From contig USIY01000015.1 in NCBI GenBank assembly GCA_900554845.1, positions 1 to 21,184 of the forward strand: a DNA stretch of 21,184 bases, written 5' to 3'. Both the position numbers and the translations under genes were made by a program. Below are positions 1 through 7,574 of this stretch, piece after piece. Every line of letters begins with the position of its first letter. The first letter of the stretch is position 1. The notes below the pieces were generated by a model. The model worked only from the letters and a program-made list of their open reading frames with translations, did no database searches and was not told the origin of the DNA. The stretch is from an uncultured Bacteroidales bacterium. Lineage in GTDB: Bacteria > Bacteroidota > Bacteroidia > Bacteroidales > Muribaculaceae.

Positions 1-605
1 CCACAACTGATCGCGGCACCACCGGCGCCGTTGATCACCAATTTAATATCGCCTATCTTCTTCCCTTGCACCTCGCATGCGTTCAACAGAGCCGCCCCGG
101 ATATAATGGCAGTGCCGTGCTGATCGTCATGCATAACAGGTATGTCGCACTGCTTCTTCAGTTCCGTCTCTATATAGAAACTTTCAGGAGCCTTAATGTC
201 CTCGAGGTTTATGCCTCCGAATGTGGGGGTCAAGGATTTTACTATTTCCACCATCTTTACAGGATCTGACTCGTTGATCTCGATATCGAATGCGTCGAGA
301 CCCGCAAATATCTTGAACAATAAAGCCTTTCCTTCCATCACGGGCTTTCCTGCAAGCGCTCCGATGTTTCCAAGTCCAAGCACAGCCGTGCCATTGGAAA
401 TCACCGCAACAAGATTGCCGCGGTTCGTATACTTATAAGCATCTTCAGGATTCTTCTCTATATCCAGGCATGGATATGCCACTCCTGGCGAATATGCCAA
501 CGCAAGATCCTTCTGACTGTCATATGGTTTGGTAGGAATCACCTCGATCTTGCCGGGGCGACCCATCTCATGATACTCCAACGCTTCCTTTTTGATGTCT
601 TCCAT
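1..605 (-). CDS. maeB: NADP-type malic enzyme, N-terminal part (cut by the window edge)
   Basis: Malic enzyme oxidatively decarboxylates malate to pyruvate in the cytoplasm, making NAD(P)H. I read 201 complete codons from the ATG at 605-603; the gene continues past base 1. The N-terminal malic domain is recognisable: AYSPGVAYPC near residues 37-46 with the conserved Tyr38, EGKALLFK at 91-98 with the likely catalytic Lys93, acidic metal ligands in NLEDI (Glu135, Asp136), and MHDDQHGTAI at 158-167. A Rossmann nucleotide-binding motif GAGGAAIS starts at about 193, just before the cut. The sequence resembles bacterial MaeB-type enzymes, which often carry a C-terminal phosphotransacetylase domain; that part would lie outside the window. 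The gene is divergent from the ABC-F gene and has its own promoter (725-755) and a leader of about 110 nt containing dyad repeats. Family call is strong; cofactor preference is inferred. Confidence 0.93.
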   Translation of the reverse strand, partial: MEDIKKEALEYHEMGRPGKIEVIPTKPYDSQKDLALAYSPGVAYPCLDIEKNPEDAYKYTNRGNLVAVISNGTAVLGLGNIGALAGKPVMEGKALLFKIFAGLDAFDIEINESDPVKMVEIVKSLTPTFGGINLEDIKAPESFYIETELKKQCDIPVMHDDQHGTAIISGAALLNACEVQGKKIGDIKLVINGAGGAAISC

Positions 606-647
606 ACTAATTATACTGGTTTCACTGTGACACTATACGGTTTTCTT

Positions 648-694
648 TTATAACTTTTAAAATATTATTCTGTTATAACATAACATTGTTATAA
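648..694. promoter_or_regulatory. Cluster of GTTATAA dyads in the malic enzyme leader, operator candidate
   Basis: The 7-mer TTATAAC or its complement GTTATAA occurs at 648-654, at 671-680 as the perfect palindrome TGTTATAACA, and at 688-694. The copies at 673-679 and 688-694 also form an inverted repeat with an 8-bp spacer. The cluster lies just downstream of the predicted malic enzyme start site, where a repressor or an RNA structure could act. The DNA here is very AT-rich, so chance is a real alternative. Confidence 0.3.
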
Positions 695-724
695 TAGAAC
701 GTTTCTACCGTCATCTTTAATCTG

Positions 725-755
725 CAAATTTACTAAAAACAGTCATGTTGACAAA
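725..755 (-). promoter_or_regulatory. Promoter of the malic enzyme gene, Bacteroidota type
   Basis: On the minus strand, TTTG (755-752) is followed after exactly 19 bp by TAAATTTG (732-725), matching the Bacteroidota -33/-7 consensus TTTG-N19-21-TAnnTTTG. Transcription would start near 718, giving a leader of roughly 110 nt before the ATG at 605. The -33 element lies only 8 bp from the -7 element of the divergent plus-strand promoter. Confidence 0.65.
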
Positions 756-763
756 ATTTTTTG

Positions 764-774
764 TAACTTTGCAA
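764..774 (+). promoter_or_regulatory. Promoter -7 element for the ABC-F operon
   Basis: TAACTTTG at 764-771 matches the Bacteroidota -7 consensus TAnnTTTG and is followed by CAA. Transcription would start near 778, about 25 nt before the ATG at 803. No TTTG lies at the usual 19-21 bp distance; a TTG at 748-750 is only 13 bp away, so the -33 element is weak or absent. Confidence 0.55.
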
Positions 775-802
775 TTAATTTAGCGCGTTGAATTTAAATA
801 TA

Positions 803-2758
803 ATGATCAGCATAAATAATCTTGAAGTAGAATTTTCGGCAAAGCCGTTGTTTCATGATGTGAGTTTCGTGATCAACGACAACGACCGCATAGCTCTAAC
901 CGGCAAAAACGGGGCCGGCAAATCCACAATGCTCAAGATACTTGCGGGGCTCGAACAACCTACAGGGGGAAGTGTCTCCATGTCTAACGACGTAACAATA
1001 GGATATCTACCCCAACAGATGATTCTGGCCGACGACACGACTGTGGCCGAAGAAGCACGCAAGGCCTTCTCGGAACTGCAAGTTTTAAAGGACGAACTGA
1101 AAGAATGCGAGAATCAGATGGCTGTCCGCACTGACTATGAAAGCGAAGATTATGCTAAACTACTCGAGCGCTTCGATTATTTGAATCATCGCCTCAACAT
1201 AGAAGGCGCCATGAACATGGATGCCGAAATAGAATCTACTCTGACCGGCCTCGGTTTTCTGCCTACAGATCTAAACCGCCCGACTTCAGAATTTTCCGGA
1301 GGATGGCGCATGAGGATCGAATTGGCCAAGATATTGCTCAGACGACCGGACATTCTTCTTCTAGACGAGCCTACAAATCATCTTGACATCGAATCTATTC
1401 AATGGTTGGAGAGGTTTCTTCAGAACAAGGGCAAAGCCGTGCTCCTTGTTAGCCACGACCAGGCTTTTCTCGATAATGTGACGAGTCGCACAATTGAAAT
1501 CAATTGCGGTAAGATTTACGACTATAAGGTAAATTACACAAAATTTCTGGAGCTACGCAAGGAACGGGTGAAACAGCAGAAACGGGCTTACGAGAATCAA
1601 CAGAAGATGATCGCCGACACCAAGGACTTCATCGAAAGATTCCGGTACAAACCCACTAAGGCTGTCCAGGTTCAAAGCCGAATCAAACAATTGGAGAAAA
1701 TTGTTCCGATTGAAGTGGATGAAGTCGACAACTCAAGACTGAGACTGAAATTTCCCCCGGCCGACCGTTCCGGAGATTTTCCTTTGATAGTGGAAGGACT
1801 GGGGAAAAGCTACGGAGCTCACCAGGTGTTCAGCAATGCTGAGTTCACTATACGCCGAGGGGAAAAAGTTGCGTTCGTAGGGCGCAACGGTGAAGGGAAG
1901 TCAACTCTTGTAAAATGTATAATGAACGAAATTCCTTATGACGGCGACCTTAAGATAGGTCATAATGTCAAAATAGGGTATTTCGCACAAAATCAGGCCC
2001 AGTTGCTTGATGGAGAACTGACAGTATTCGAGACAATCGACAATGTCGCTACCGGAGACATGCGCACCAAAGTTCGTGATATCCTCGGTGCGTTCATGTT
2101 TGGCGGCGAGGCGATCGACAAGAAAGTAAAAGTTCTTTCAGGTGGAGAAAAGACGCGGCTTGCGATGATACGCCTTTTGCTGGAACCAGTGAATTTCTTA
2201 ATTCTTGACGAACCTACAAATCACCTCGACATCCCTTCGAAAGATGTGCTGAAAAATGCCATAGCCGAGTTTAACGGCACTGTAATCATTGTGAGCCACG
2301 ACCGATATTTTATGGACGGACTTGTAAACAAAGTCTACGAGTTCGGCCATGGAAAGGTTAGAGAGCACTTGGGAGGCATTTATGACTTTCTTCAGGCCAA
2401 AGACCTTGAGAACCTTCACGATATCGAAAAGAAGTCAGAACCTGAAAAGACCTCGCAAACACAGAAAAATACAGAAACTCAGACAGTTCATGAGCCCGCG
2501 ACTACACGAAAACTATCCTATTCAGAGCAGAAAGAACGGGCGCGCATGATTTCCAAGGCCGAAAAGCAAGTGAAATCAAGCGAAAACAAGATTGCGGAAC
2601 TGGAAACCGAAGTCAAGGCACTTGAACTTAAATTGTCGGGCGGCGATTCTTCATCAGAGACACTTGCCGCTTATGATGCCGCGACAAAACGTCTGGAAAC
2701 TGAAATGTCTGTTTGGGAATTGGCCCAGATTGAACTTGAAGATTTACAGAACAAATAA
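803..2758 (+). CDS. ABC-F family ATPase, Uup/YdiF-like
   Basis: ABC-F proteins are soluble double-ATPase proteins that bind the ribosomal E site and act on stalled or initiating translation; some give antibiotic resistance. This 651-residue protein has two cassettes: Walker A GKNGAGKS at 34-41, signature SGGWR from 165 and DEPTNHLD from 188; then Walker A GRNGEGKS at 360-367, LSGGEKTR from 445 and DEPTNHLD from 469. The charged linker at about 230-310 is where the family carries its P-site tRNA interaction motif. A Lys/Glu-rich predicted coiled coil fills the last 80 or so residues, as in Uup and YdiF, and there are no membrane segments. I chose ATG 803 over a TTG at 788 because MISINNLEVEF is the usual family start. 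First gene of a tight operon; the M13 peptidase follows after 10 nt. A resistance role cannot be assigned from this sequence. Confidence 0.93.
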   Translation: MISINNLEVEFSAKPLFHDVSFVINDNDRIALTGKNGAGKSTMLKILAGLEQPTGGSVSMSNDVTIGYLPQQMILADDTTVAEEARKAFSELQVLKDELKECENQMAVRTDYESEDYAKLLERFDYLNHRLNIEGAMNMDAEIESTLTGLGFLPTDLNRPTSEFSGGWRMRIELAKILLRRPDILLLDEPTNHLDIESIQWLERFLQNKGKAVLLVSHDQAFLDNVTSRTIEINCGKIYDYKVNYTKFLELRKERVKQQKRAYENQQKMIADTKDFIERFRYKPTKAVQVQSRIKQLEKIVPIEVDEVDNSRLRLKFPPADRSGDFPLIVEGLGKSYGAHQVFSNAEFTIRRGEKVAFVGRNGEGKSTLVKCIMNEIPYDGDLKIGHNVKIGYFAQNQAQLLDGELTVFETIDNVATGDMRTKVRDILGAFMFGGEAIDKKVKVLSGGEKTRLAMIRLLLEPVNFLILDEPTNHLDIPSKDVLKNAIAEFNGTVIIVSHDRYFMDGLVNKVYEFGHGKVREHLGGIYDFLQAKDLENLHDIEKKSEPEKTSQTQKNTETQTVHEPATTRKLSYSEQKERARMISKAEKQVKSSENKIAELETEVKALELKLSGGDSSSETLAAYDAATKRLETEMSVWELAQIELEDLQNK

Positions 2759-2768
2759 TCTTTCAAAA

Positions 2769-4709
2769 ATGATCCAGGATAATATAGATAAAAGTATAGA
2801 TCCCAAAGAGGACTTTTACGGATATGCATGCGGAGGATGGCAGAAGTCGCATCCTCTAAAGGGCGAGTATTCCCGTTACGGCGTATTCGACGACATAGCG
2901 GAAAAGAACCGGAAGCAGCTGCGTGACCTTATCGAAGGACTCGGATCCCACCCCGATGCCAGGACTCCTGACACTATAGCTCAGAAAATCAACGACATCT
3001 ATAGGCTGGGGATGGATATGGAACGCCGCAACACATTAGGAGCCGAGCCCATTATGCCTATTGTACGCCGCATACAGTCAATGAATTCCGACAACTTTGC
3101 CGATACGATGGCTTGGTTGAACAGAGGAGCCGGAGGCGGATTTTTCAGCTATTCCGCAGGTCCGGATCTTGCGGATTCGTCAATTAACGTGCTTCACGTC
3201 TCGGAATGCGGGCTGACTCTCGGAGACCGCGACTATTATTTGGAAAGCAACGAAACCAACGACAAGATTATAGAGGCATACCGTAAGTACGTCATCACAA
3301 TCATGCGACTTGTGGGATACAACGAACAGGATTCGGAACATGTCTGGAACTCCGTGATAGAAATTGAAACAGAAATAGCCAGAAATAAAAAGACACGTGA
3401 AGAGTGTCGCAACCCGATGCTCAGCTACAATTGGATGCCTACTGAGGAATTCATAGCAAAATACCAGGGTATAAAATGGGTCGAAATAATGGAAGGCTCC
3501 GGTTTGAAAATGCCTGAAGCCCTCAATGTCACCTCTGTAAGATATATCGAATGGATCAACAGCTATCTCCCCACCCTTGATATTCAAAAAGTTCGCGACT
3601 ACCTTGTCTTCACGGCTGTATGCGAAGGCACAGGCACGTTAAGCGATGATTTTTACGAGGCCGATTTCCAAATGTTCGGAAAGGTTTTGTCCGGTAGAGA
3701 AGAAAAGAAACCTTTATGGAAACGTGCGATGGCAATACCCAACTCCATGTTTGGGGAAGCAATCGGACAGCTTTATGTCGAGAAGTATTTTCCCGAAGAG
3801 AACAAACGTTACATGCAACAACTTGTCGAGAATCTTCGCTCCGCATTGGGCGACCATATCAGAAAACTGGCATGGATGTCATCCGAAACCAAGGAGAAAG
3901 CTCTCGACAAACTTACGGCATTGAAAGTCAAAATCGGATACCCGGACAAATGGAAGGATTATTCGGAAATTCATATTGACATCAATAAGAATTATCTTGA
4001 GAACGTTCTATCGGCCTCCGAATGGTTTGTGCAGGACAATTATAACAAATTGGGTAAACCGGTCGACACAGAGGAATGGTTCATGACGCCCCAGACAGTC
4101 AATGCCTATTACAGTCCGATGCTGAACGAGATATGTTTTCCGGCCGGAATTCTCCAGCCGCCTTATTTCGACATCAAAGCCAACGATGCCCTCAACTATG
4201 GTGCCATCGGTGTGGTAATCGGTCATGAAATGACGCATGGATTCGATGACCAGGGTCGCCAGTTCGACAAGAACGGCAATCTTGTGAATTGGTGGAGCAA
4301 AGAAGATGAAGAGAAATTCAAATCGTTGACCGAAATCCTTACGGAACAATTCAACAAAGTTGAAGTTGCACCGGGAGTATTTGCCAACGGCACTTACACC
4401 TTAGGAGAGAATATCGCTGACCAGGGGGGCCTGCGCATTGCGTATACAGCTTATCAAAACGTGGCAGCCAAGCATGGCGACGAAGAATTCACACCCGACC
4501 AGCTGTATTATCTTGCGTACGCTTCAGTATGGGCATCAAATATAAGACCGGAGGAAATACTTGTGCGTACCAAGACGGACTCCCACTCTCTGGGCAGAAA
4601 TAGAGTAAATGTCACATTGCGCAATCTCGACACATTCTTTAAAGCTTTCAATATCAAGGAAGGAGACAAGATGTTCCGTCCCGAATCCGAAAGGGTGATA
4701 ATTTGGTGA
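2769..4709 (+). CDS. pepO: M13 family zinc metallopeptidase (PepO/neprilysin-like)
   Basis: M13 peptidases are zinc endopeptidases that cut small peptides. This 646-residue protein has the zinc site HEMTH at 486-490 (ligands His486 and His490, catalytic Glu487), the third ligand Glu547 in GENIAD with Asp551, the substrate-binding NAYY motif, and near the C-terminus His606 in TDSHS and Arg612 in RVN, which match the residues that hold substrate in neprilysin. The N-terminus begins almost at once with the family motif DFYGYACGGW, so there is no signal peptide or lipobox and I infer a cytoplasmic oligopeptidase. ATG 2769 is preferred: an upstream extension of the frame would run back inside the ABC-F gene and reads as non-family sequence. 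Two usually conserved positions differ, Pro to Leu after DSHS and Gly to Val in RVNG. The gene follows the ABC-F stop by 10 nt and precedes aroE by 20 nt. Confidence 0.92.
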   Translation: MIQDNIDKSIDPKEDFYGYACGGWQKSHPLKGEYSRYGVFDDIAEKNRKQLRDLIEGLGSHPDARTPDTIAQKINDIYRLGMDMERRNTLGAEPIMPIVRRIQSMNSDNFADTMAWLNRGAGGGFFSYSAGPDLADSSINVLHVSECGLTLGDRDYYLESNETNDKIIEAYRKYVITIMRLVGYNEQDSEHVWNSVIEIETEIARNKKTREECRNPMLSYNWMPTEEFIAKYQGIKWVEIMEGSGLKMPEALNVTSVRYIEWINSYLPTLDIQKVRDYLVFTAVCEGTGTLSDDFYEADFQMFGKVLSGREEKKPLWKRAMAIPNSMFGEAIGQLYVEKYFPEENKRYMQQLVENLRSALGDHIRKLAWMSSETKEKALDKLTALKVKIGYPDKWKDYSEIHIDINKNYLENVLSASEWFVQDNYNKLGKPVDTEEWFMTPQTVNAYYSPMLNEICFPAGILQPPYFDIKANDALNYGAIGVVIGHEMTHGFDDQGRQFDKNGNLVNWWSKEDEEKFKSLTEILTEQFNKVEVAPGVFANGTYTLGENIADQGGLRIAYTAYQNVAAKHGDEEFTPDQLYYLAYASVWASNIRPEEILVRTKTDSHSLGRNRVNVTLRNLDTFFKAFNIKEGDKMFRPESERVIIW

Positions 4710-4729
4710 TTAGAAATAGTTAGTCGACC

Positions 4730-5506
4730 ATGATTGAACTTGGATTGATAGGCTGGCCTTTGGGGCATTCGCGATCTCCGGAATATTTCAAAAAGAAATT
4801 TCAGGAGCTGGGAATAGAAGGCACATACTCACTCTTCCCGCTGGGAAACATACTGAAGCTTCCCGCGCTTATAGCGGCTCATCCGGATTTGCGCGGGCTC
4901 AACGTGACCATACCTTACAAACAATCAATCATGGCTTACCTGAAAAGTATAAGTCAGGATGCCATTGCCATCGGAGCGGTCAATACAATCGTGATTGAAC
5001 AGGACAAAGGGGAGATCAGGCTAACCGGACACAATACCGATTTCATCGGATTTATGGACAGCCTGTCCCCCATCGTCAACAAGATGTCATTCCGAGACGA
5101 TTGCAAAGCTCTAATTCTTGGGACCGGGGGGGCTTCCAAGGCGGTAGCATATGGATTGTCCAAACTTGATATTCCTTTTGTTTTAGCGAGCCGCGACCCT
5201 AAAGAATACATGATCAACGGTAGTCATCAGAAAGTCATAGGCTATGGTGACATTACCCCGGAATTACTTAATAGACATAGGATTATTATAAATTGCACCC
5301 CTTTGGGAATGTGGCCTGAGACAGAGGGTTGCCCCGCCTTGCCATGGGATGCATTGCCTGACAACGCCATATGCTATGATCTTGTGTACAATCCTTCCAT
5401 GACTGAATTCATGAAGAGAGGAGCAGAACGAGGTGCTACGGTTAAAAACGGCTTGGAAATGCTGCATCTGCAGGCGGACGCAGCCTGGGATTTATGGAGC
5501 CGGTAA
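4730..5506 (+). CDS. aroE: Shikimate dehydrogenase
   Basis: AroE reduces 3-dehydroshikimate to shikimate with NADPH, the fourth step of the pathway to chorismate and aromatic amino acids, in the cytoplasm. The 258-residue length is normal. The shikimate-binding motif GHSRSPEYF is at 12-20, the catalytic Lys64 sits in NVTIPYK, and its partner Asp104 sits in NTDFIGF. The Rossmann motif GTGGAS is at 131-136, and NCTPLGM follows in the second half as expected. It starts 20 nt after the M13 gene, and its last 13 nt overlap the comEC start, so expression is probably coupled to both. No other aromatic-pathway gene is in the window. Confidence 0.96.
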   Translation: MIELGLIGWPLGHSRSPEYFKKKFQELGIEGTYSLFPLGNILKLPALIAAHPDLRGLNVTIPYKQSIMAYLKSISQDAIAIGAVNTIVIEQDKGEIRLTGHNTDFIGFMDSLSPIVNKMSFRDDCKALILGTGGASKAVAYGLSKLDIPFVLASRDPKEYMINGSHQKVIGYGDITPELLNRHRIIINCTPLGMWPETEGCPALPWDALPDNAICYDLVYNPSMTEFMKRGAERGATVKNGLEMLHLQADAAWDLWSR

Positions 5507-7452
5507 AATTGAGCCTTAATTCGCCGATGCTGATTCCTTTACTGGGTCTTATCGGAGGAATAATTCTGGCCGGTTACGGCGCGGGATTTGCGACAGGCGC
5601 AACATTGATCATCACAGGGTTGGTGATTTATGAAATCATAGCGTGGAAAAGTCCTGATCCAATATCTTCATACCGTCACCGCAACTGGCATTATCTCTGG
5701 TTGTTGACTGTCTTTATCGGCACCGGGACTATCATTGCCGACTCCAGAAAACAGGAACAGCCGTCGAATGAACTCTTTGACAACACCGTTGTTGCATATG
5801 GACATGTCAATGATATCAGTAACACCACTTTAGGCGACAGAGCCGTCATTGAACTGACTGCTGTGATGGATTCTTCAGGAAACGCCAAAGCTGTAAAGCC
5901 TTTCAAAATCCTCGGAATATGTCAGAATTTTCAGTCCGATATAGACGATGACATAATCTTCCCTTGCCGAATTAACCGGATCACCGATTCTGCCAATACT
6001 TTCAATCAAGGTTACGCATTACGGATGGCCAGAAAAGGAATTCTATATTCCGCCGTAATCGAAGACTCTATAAAGAACCAAGGGCACACCCCCACTCTGA
6101 ACGGAATTACTTCCGGACTACGCAGCCGTGCCGAGGAGTTTATTGAAAAAACAACTCTTGCAAAGCCGACTCAGAATTTTTTAATAACGGTCCTGTTGGG
6201 CGATCGCGCCTATCTGGATGAGAACACTCGGTCTTTATTTGCCGACGGAGGAGTGTCCCATATGCTGGCCCTTAGCGGTATGCATGTGTCGATAATTGCC
6301 GGCATAATCCTGTGGCTGCTGTTTCCATTCAATTTGTTCGGCATATATAAATGGAGATATATCGCGACTTTGCCGATCTTATGGGGATATACGTTGGTCA
6401 CCGGGCTGTCGCCATCCACAGTGCGTGCGGCGATCATGCTTACCGTGGTAATAACATGTATTCTTACCGAACGTAAAAATTCCGCCTGGAACGCTTTGTT
6501 GCTCGCCGTCTTCATAATCATTCTTTTCAATCCTGATTCGCTGTACGACATCGGATTGCAACTGAGTTTCATCTGCGTAGCCTCCCTTATATTTTTCGCA
6601 GGTCCGTTAAATCCTATAGACCAGCATAAACACAATGTTCTGTATGACATTGTATCGGCAATATTGGTTACATTGTCAGCCACCGCTGCATCTTGGGTAT
6701 TGTCTTCATACTATTTCGGAATCTTTCCAATTCTATTCATTCCGGCAAATCTTATTGTATTGCCTCTTTTGCCGATCTATGTAGTTTTTACACTTATTTT
6801 TTTCCTTTCCGTTGCAATAGGTTATCCCGTTCCATGGCTTGATTACGTAATCGACACCGCCTACTCCGGCCTCACACGATTCCTGATGTGGCTTCAAGGA
6901 ACGGGATCATCAACTTTACAACTTGACGCACCGTGGATAACTGTCGCCCTATGGTTGCTTGCATTGGCTGGATTGGTGGTATGGCTGCATTACAAACGTC
7001 ATAAAGCAATCTTGACGGTATCGCTCTCCTTTGCATCTGTTTCGATTGTGCTTCTGATATTCCGGTCAGGAGTCAGCGCCGACGGTTTCATAATTCAGAC
7101 ACGTTCAGACCGTCCCCAAATACTCGTCCGCGATGGCCGGCATCAATATACCCGTAATTTTGAAACGAATGCTGTAAGCGGAATGGATGTTCATGGCAAA
7201 CATATAGTCAGCGCCGACTGCGATCTGAAGGGATCTTCAATCCTGAAACAATGCGATTACCTCATAATCACACGCAGCTGTCCAAATACCATATCGGAGA
7301 TTGATTCAATTTTGCATCCTGCGACCATCATTCTACATCCTTCAATACCGCGCAACCGGGAGTCCGAATTTATTCATATAGCTGATTCTCTGAATATAGC
7401 CAGCCATTCCCTTCGTATTTCAGGGCCCTTACGCATTATGAAATCGATATAG
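5494..7452 (+). CDS. comEC: ComEC/Rec2-family membrane protein without a nuclease domain
   Basis: ComEC proteins form the inner-membrane channel for single-stranded DNA during natural transformation. This 652-residue protein opens with two or three hydrophobic segments, continues with a soluble domain of about 130-200 residues (the ComEC N-terminal DUF4131-like region), and then has the Competence domain, beginning with DGGVSHMLALSGMHVS at about 251-266 and running through many hydrophobic helices to about residue 520. The C-terminal 130 residues are soluble but show no HxHxDH metallo-beta-lactamase motif, so the nuclease domain of classical ComEC is degenerate or absent, as I recall for other Bacteroidales homologues. 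The start at 5494 lies inside the 3' end of aroE (13-nt overlap); Met12 is an alternative start. DNA uptake is inferred from the family and has not been shown here. Confidence 0.9.
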   Translation: MEPVKLSLNSPMLIPLLGLIGGIILAGYGAGFATGATLIITGLVIYEIIAWKSPDPISSYRHRNWHYLWLLTVFIGTGTIIADSRKQEQPSNELFDNTVVAYGHVNDISNTTLGDRAVIELTAVMDSSGNAKAVKPFKILGICQNFQSDIDDDIIFPCRINRITDSANTFNQGYALRMARKGILYSAVIEDSIKNQGHTPTLNGITSGLRSRAEEFIEKTTLAKPTQNFLITVLLGDRAYLDENTRSLFADGGVSHMLALSGMHVSIIAGIILWLLFPFNLFGIYKWRYIATLPILWGYTLVTGLSPSTVRAAIMLTVVITCILTERKNSAWNALLLAVFIIILFNPDSLYDIGLQLSFICVASLIFFAGPLNPIDQHKHNVLYDIVSAILVTLSATAASWVLSSYYFGIFPILFIPANLIVLPLLPIYVVFTLIFFLSVAIGYPVPWLDYVIDTAYSGLTRFLMWLQGTGSSTLQLDAPWITVALWLLALAGLVVWLHYKRHKAILTVSLSFASVSIVLLIFRSGVSADGFIIQTRSDRPQILVRDGRHQYTRNFETNAVSGMDVHGKHIVSADCDLKGSSILKQCDYLIITRSCPNTISEIDSILHPATIILHPSIPRNRESEFIHIADSLNIASHSLRISGPLRIMKSI

Positions 7453-7533
7453 TCGGGACAAGGAGAGTGACTTAAATTATAAGGGATGTCATTATTTATG
7501 CCAAATTGGAACGTTTTTTGTTATTACTATAAA

Positions 7534-7562
7534 TCATGACATGGCACCTACTTCATGACATG
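7534..7562 (+). repeat. Two TCATGACATG repeats upstream of uvrA, operator candidate
   Basis: The 10-mer TCATGACATG occurs at 7534-7543 and 7553-7562, starting 19 bp apart, or nearly two helical turns. Each contains the odd palindrome CATG-A-CATG. The second ends 12 nt before the uvrA ATG. No good TAnnTTTG promoter is visible in 7453-7574; the best is TTG at 7506-7508, 19 bp before TATAAATC at 7528, which fits poorly. If that promoter were real, both repeats would straddle or follow the start site. Confidence 0.35.
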
Positions 7563-7574
7563 ACTTGAATAAAC

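Noticed and set aside
748..750. TTG at 748-750 as the -33 box of the ABC-F promoter
   Set aside because: It lies only 13 bp from TAACTTTG, too close for the 19-21 bp Bacteroidota spacing.
2592..2768. Extension of the M13 peptidase start upstream into the ABC-F gene
   Set aside because: The extra 59 codons overlap a coding coiled coil in another frame and do not resemble M13 sequence.
3180..3587. A 135-codon minus-strand open frame
   Set aside because: It lies wholly inside the M13 peptidase gene and shows no family features; it is a shadow frame.
6210..6683. A 157-codon minus-strand open frame
   Set aside because: It is antisense to the well-supported ComEC membrane domain and has no recognisable protein features.
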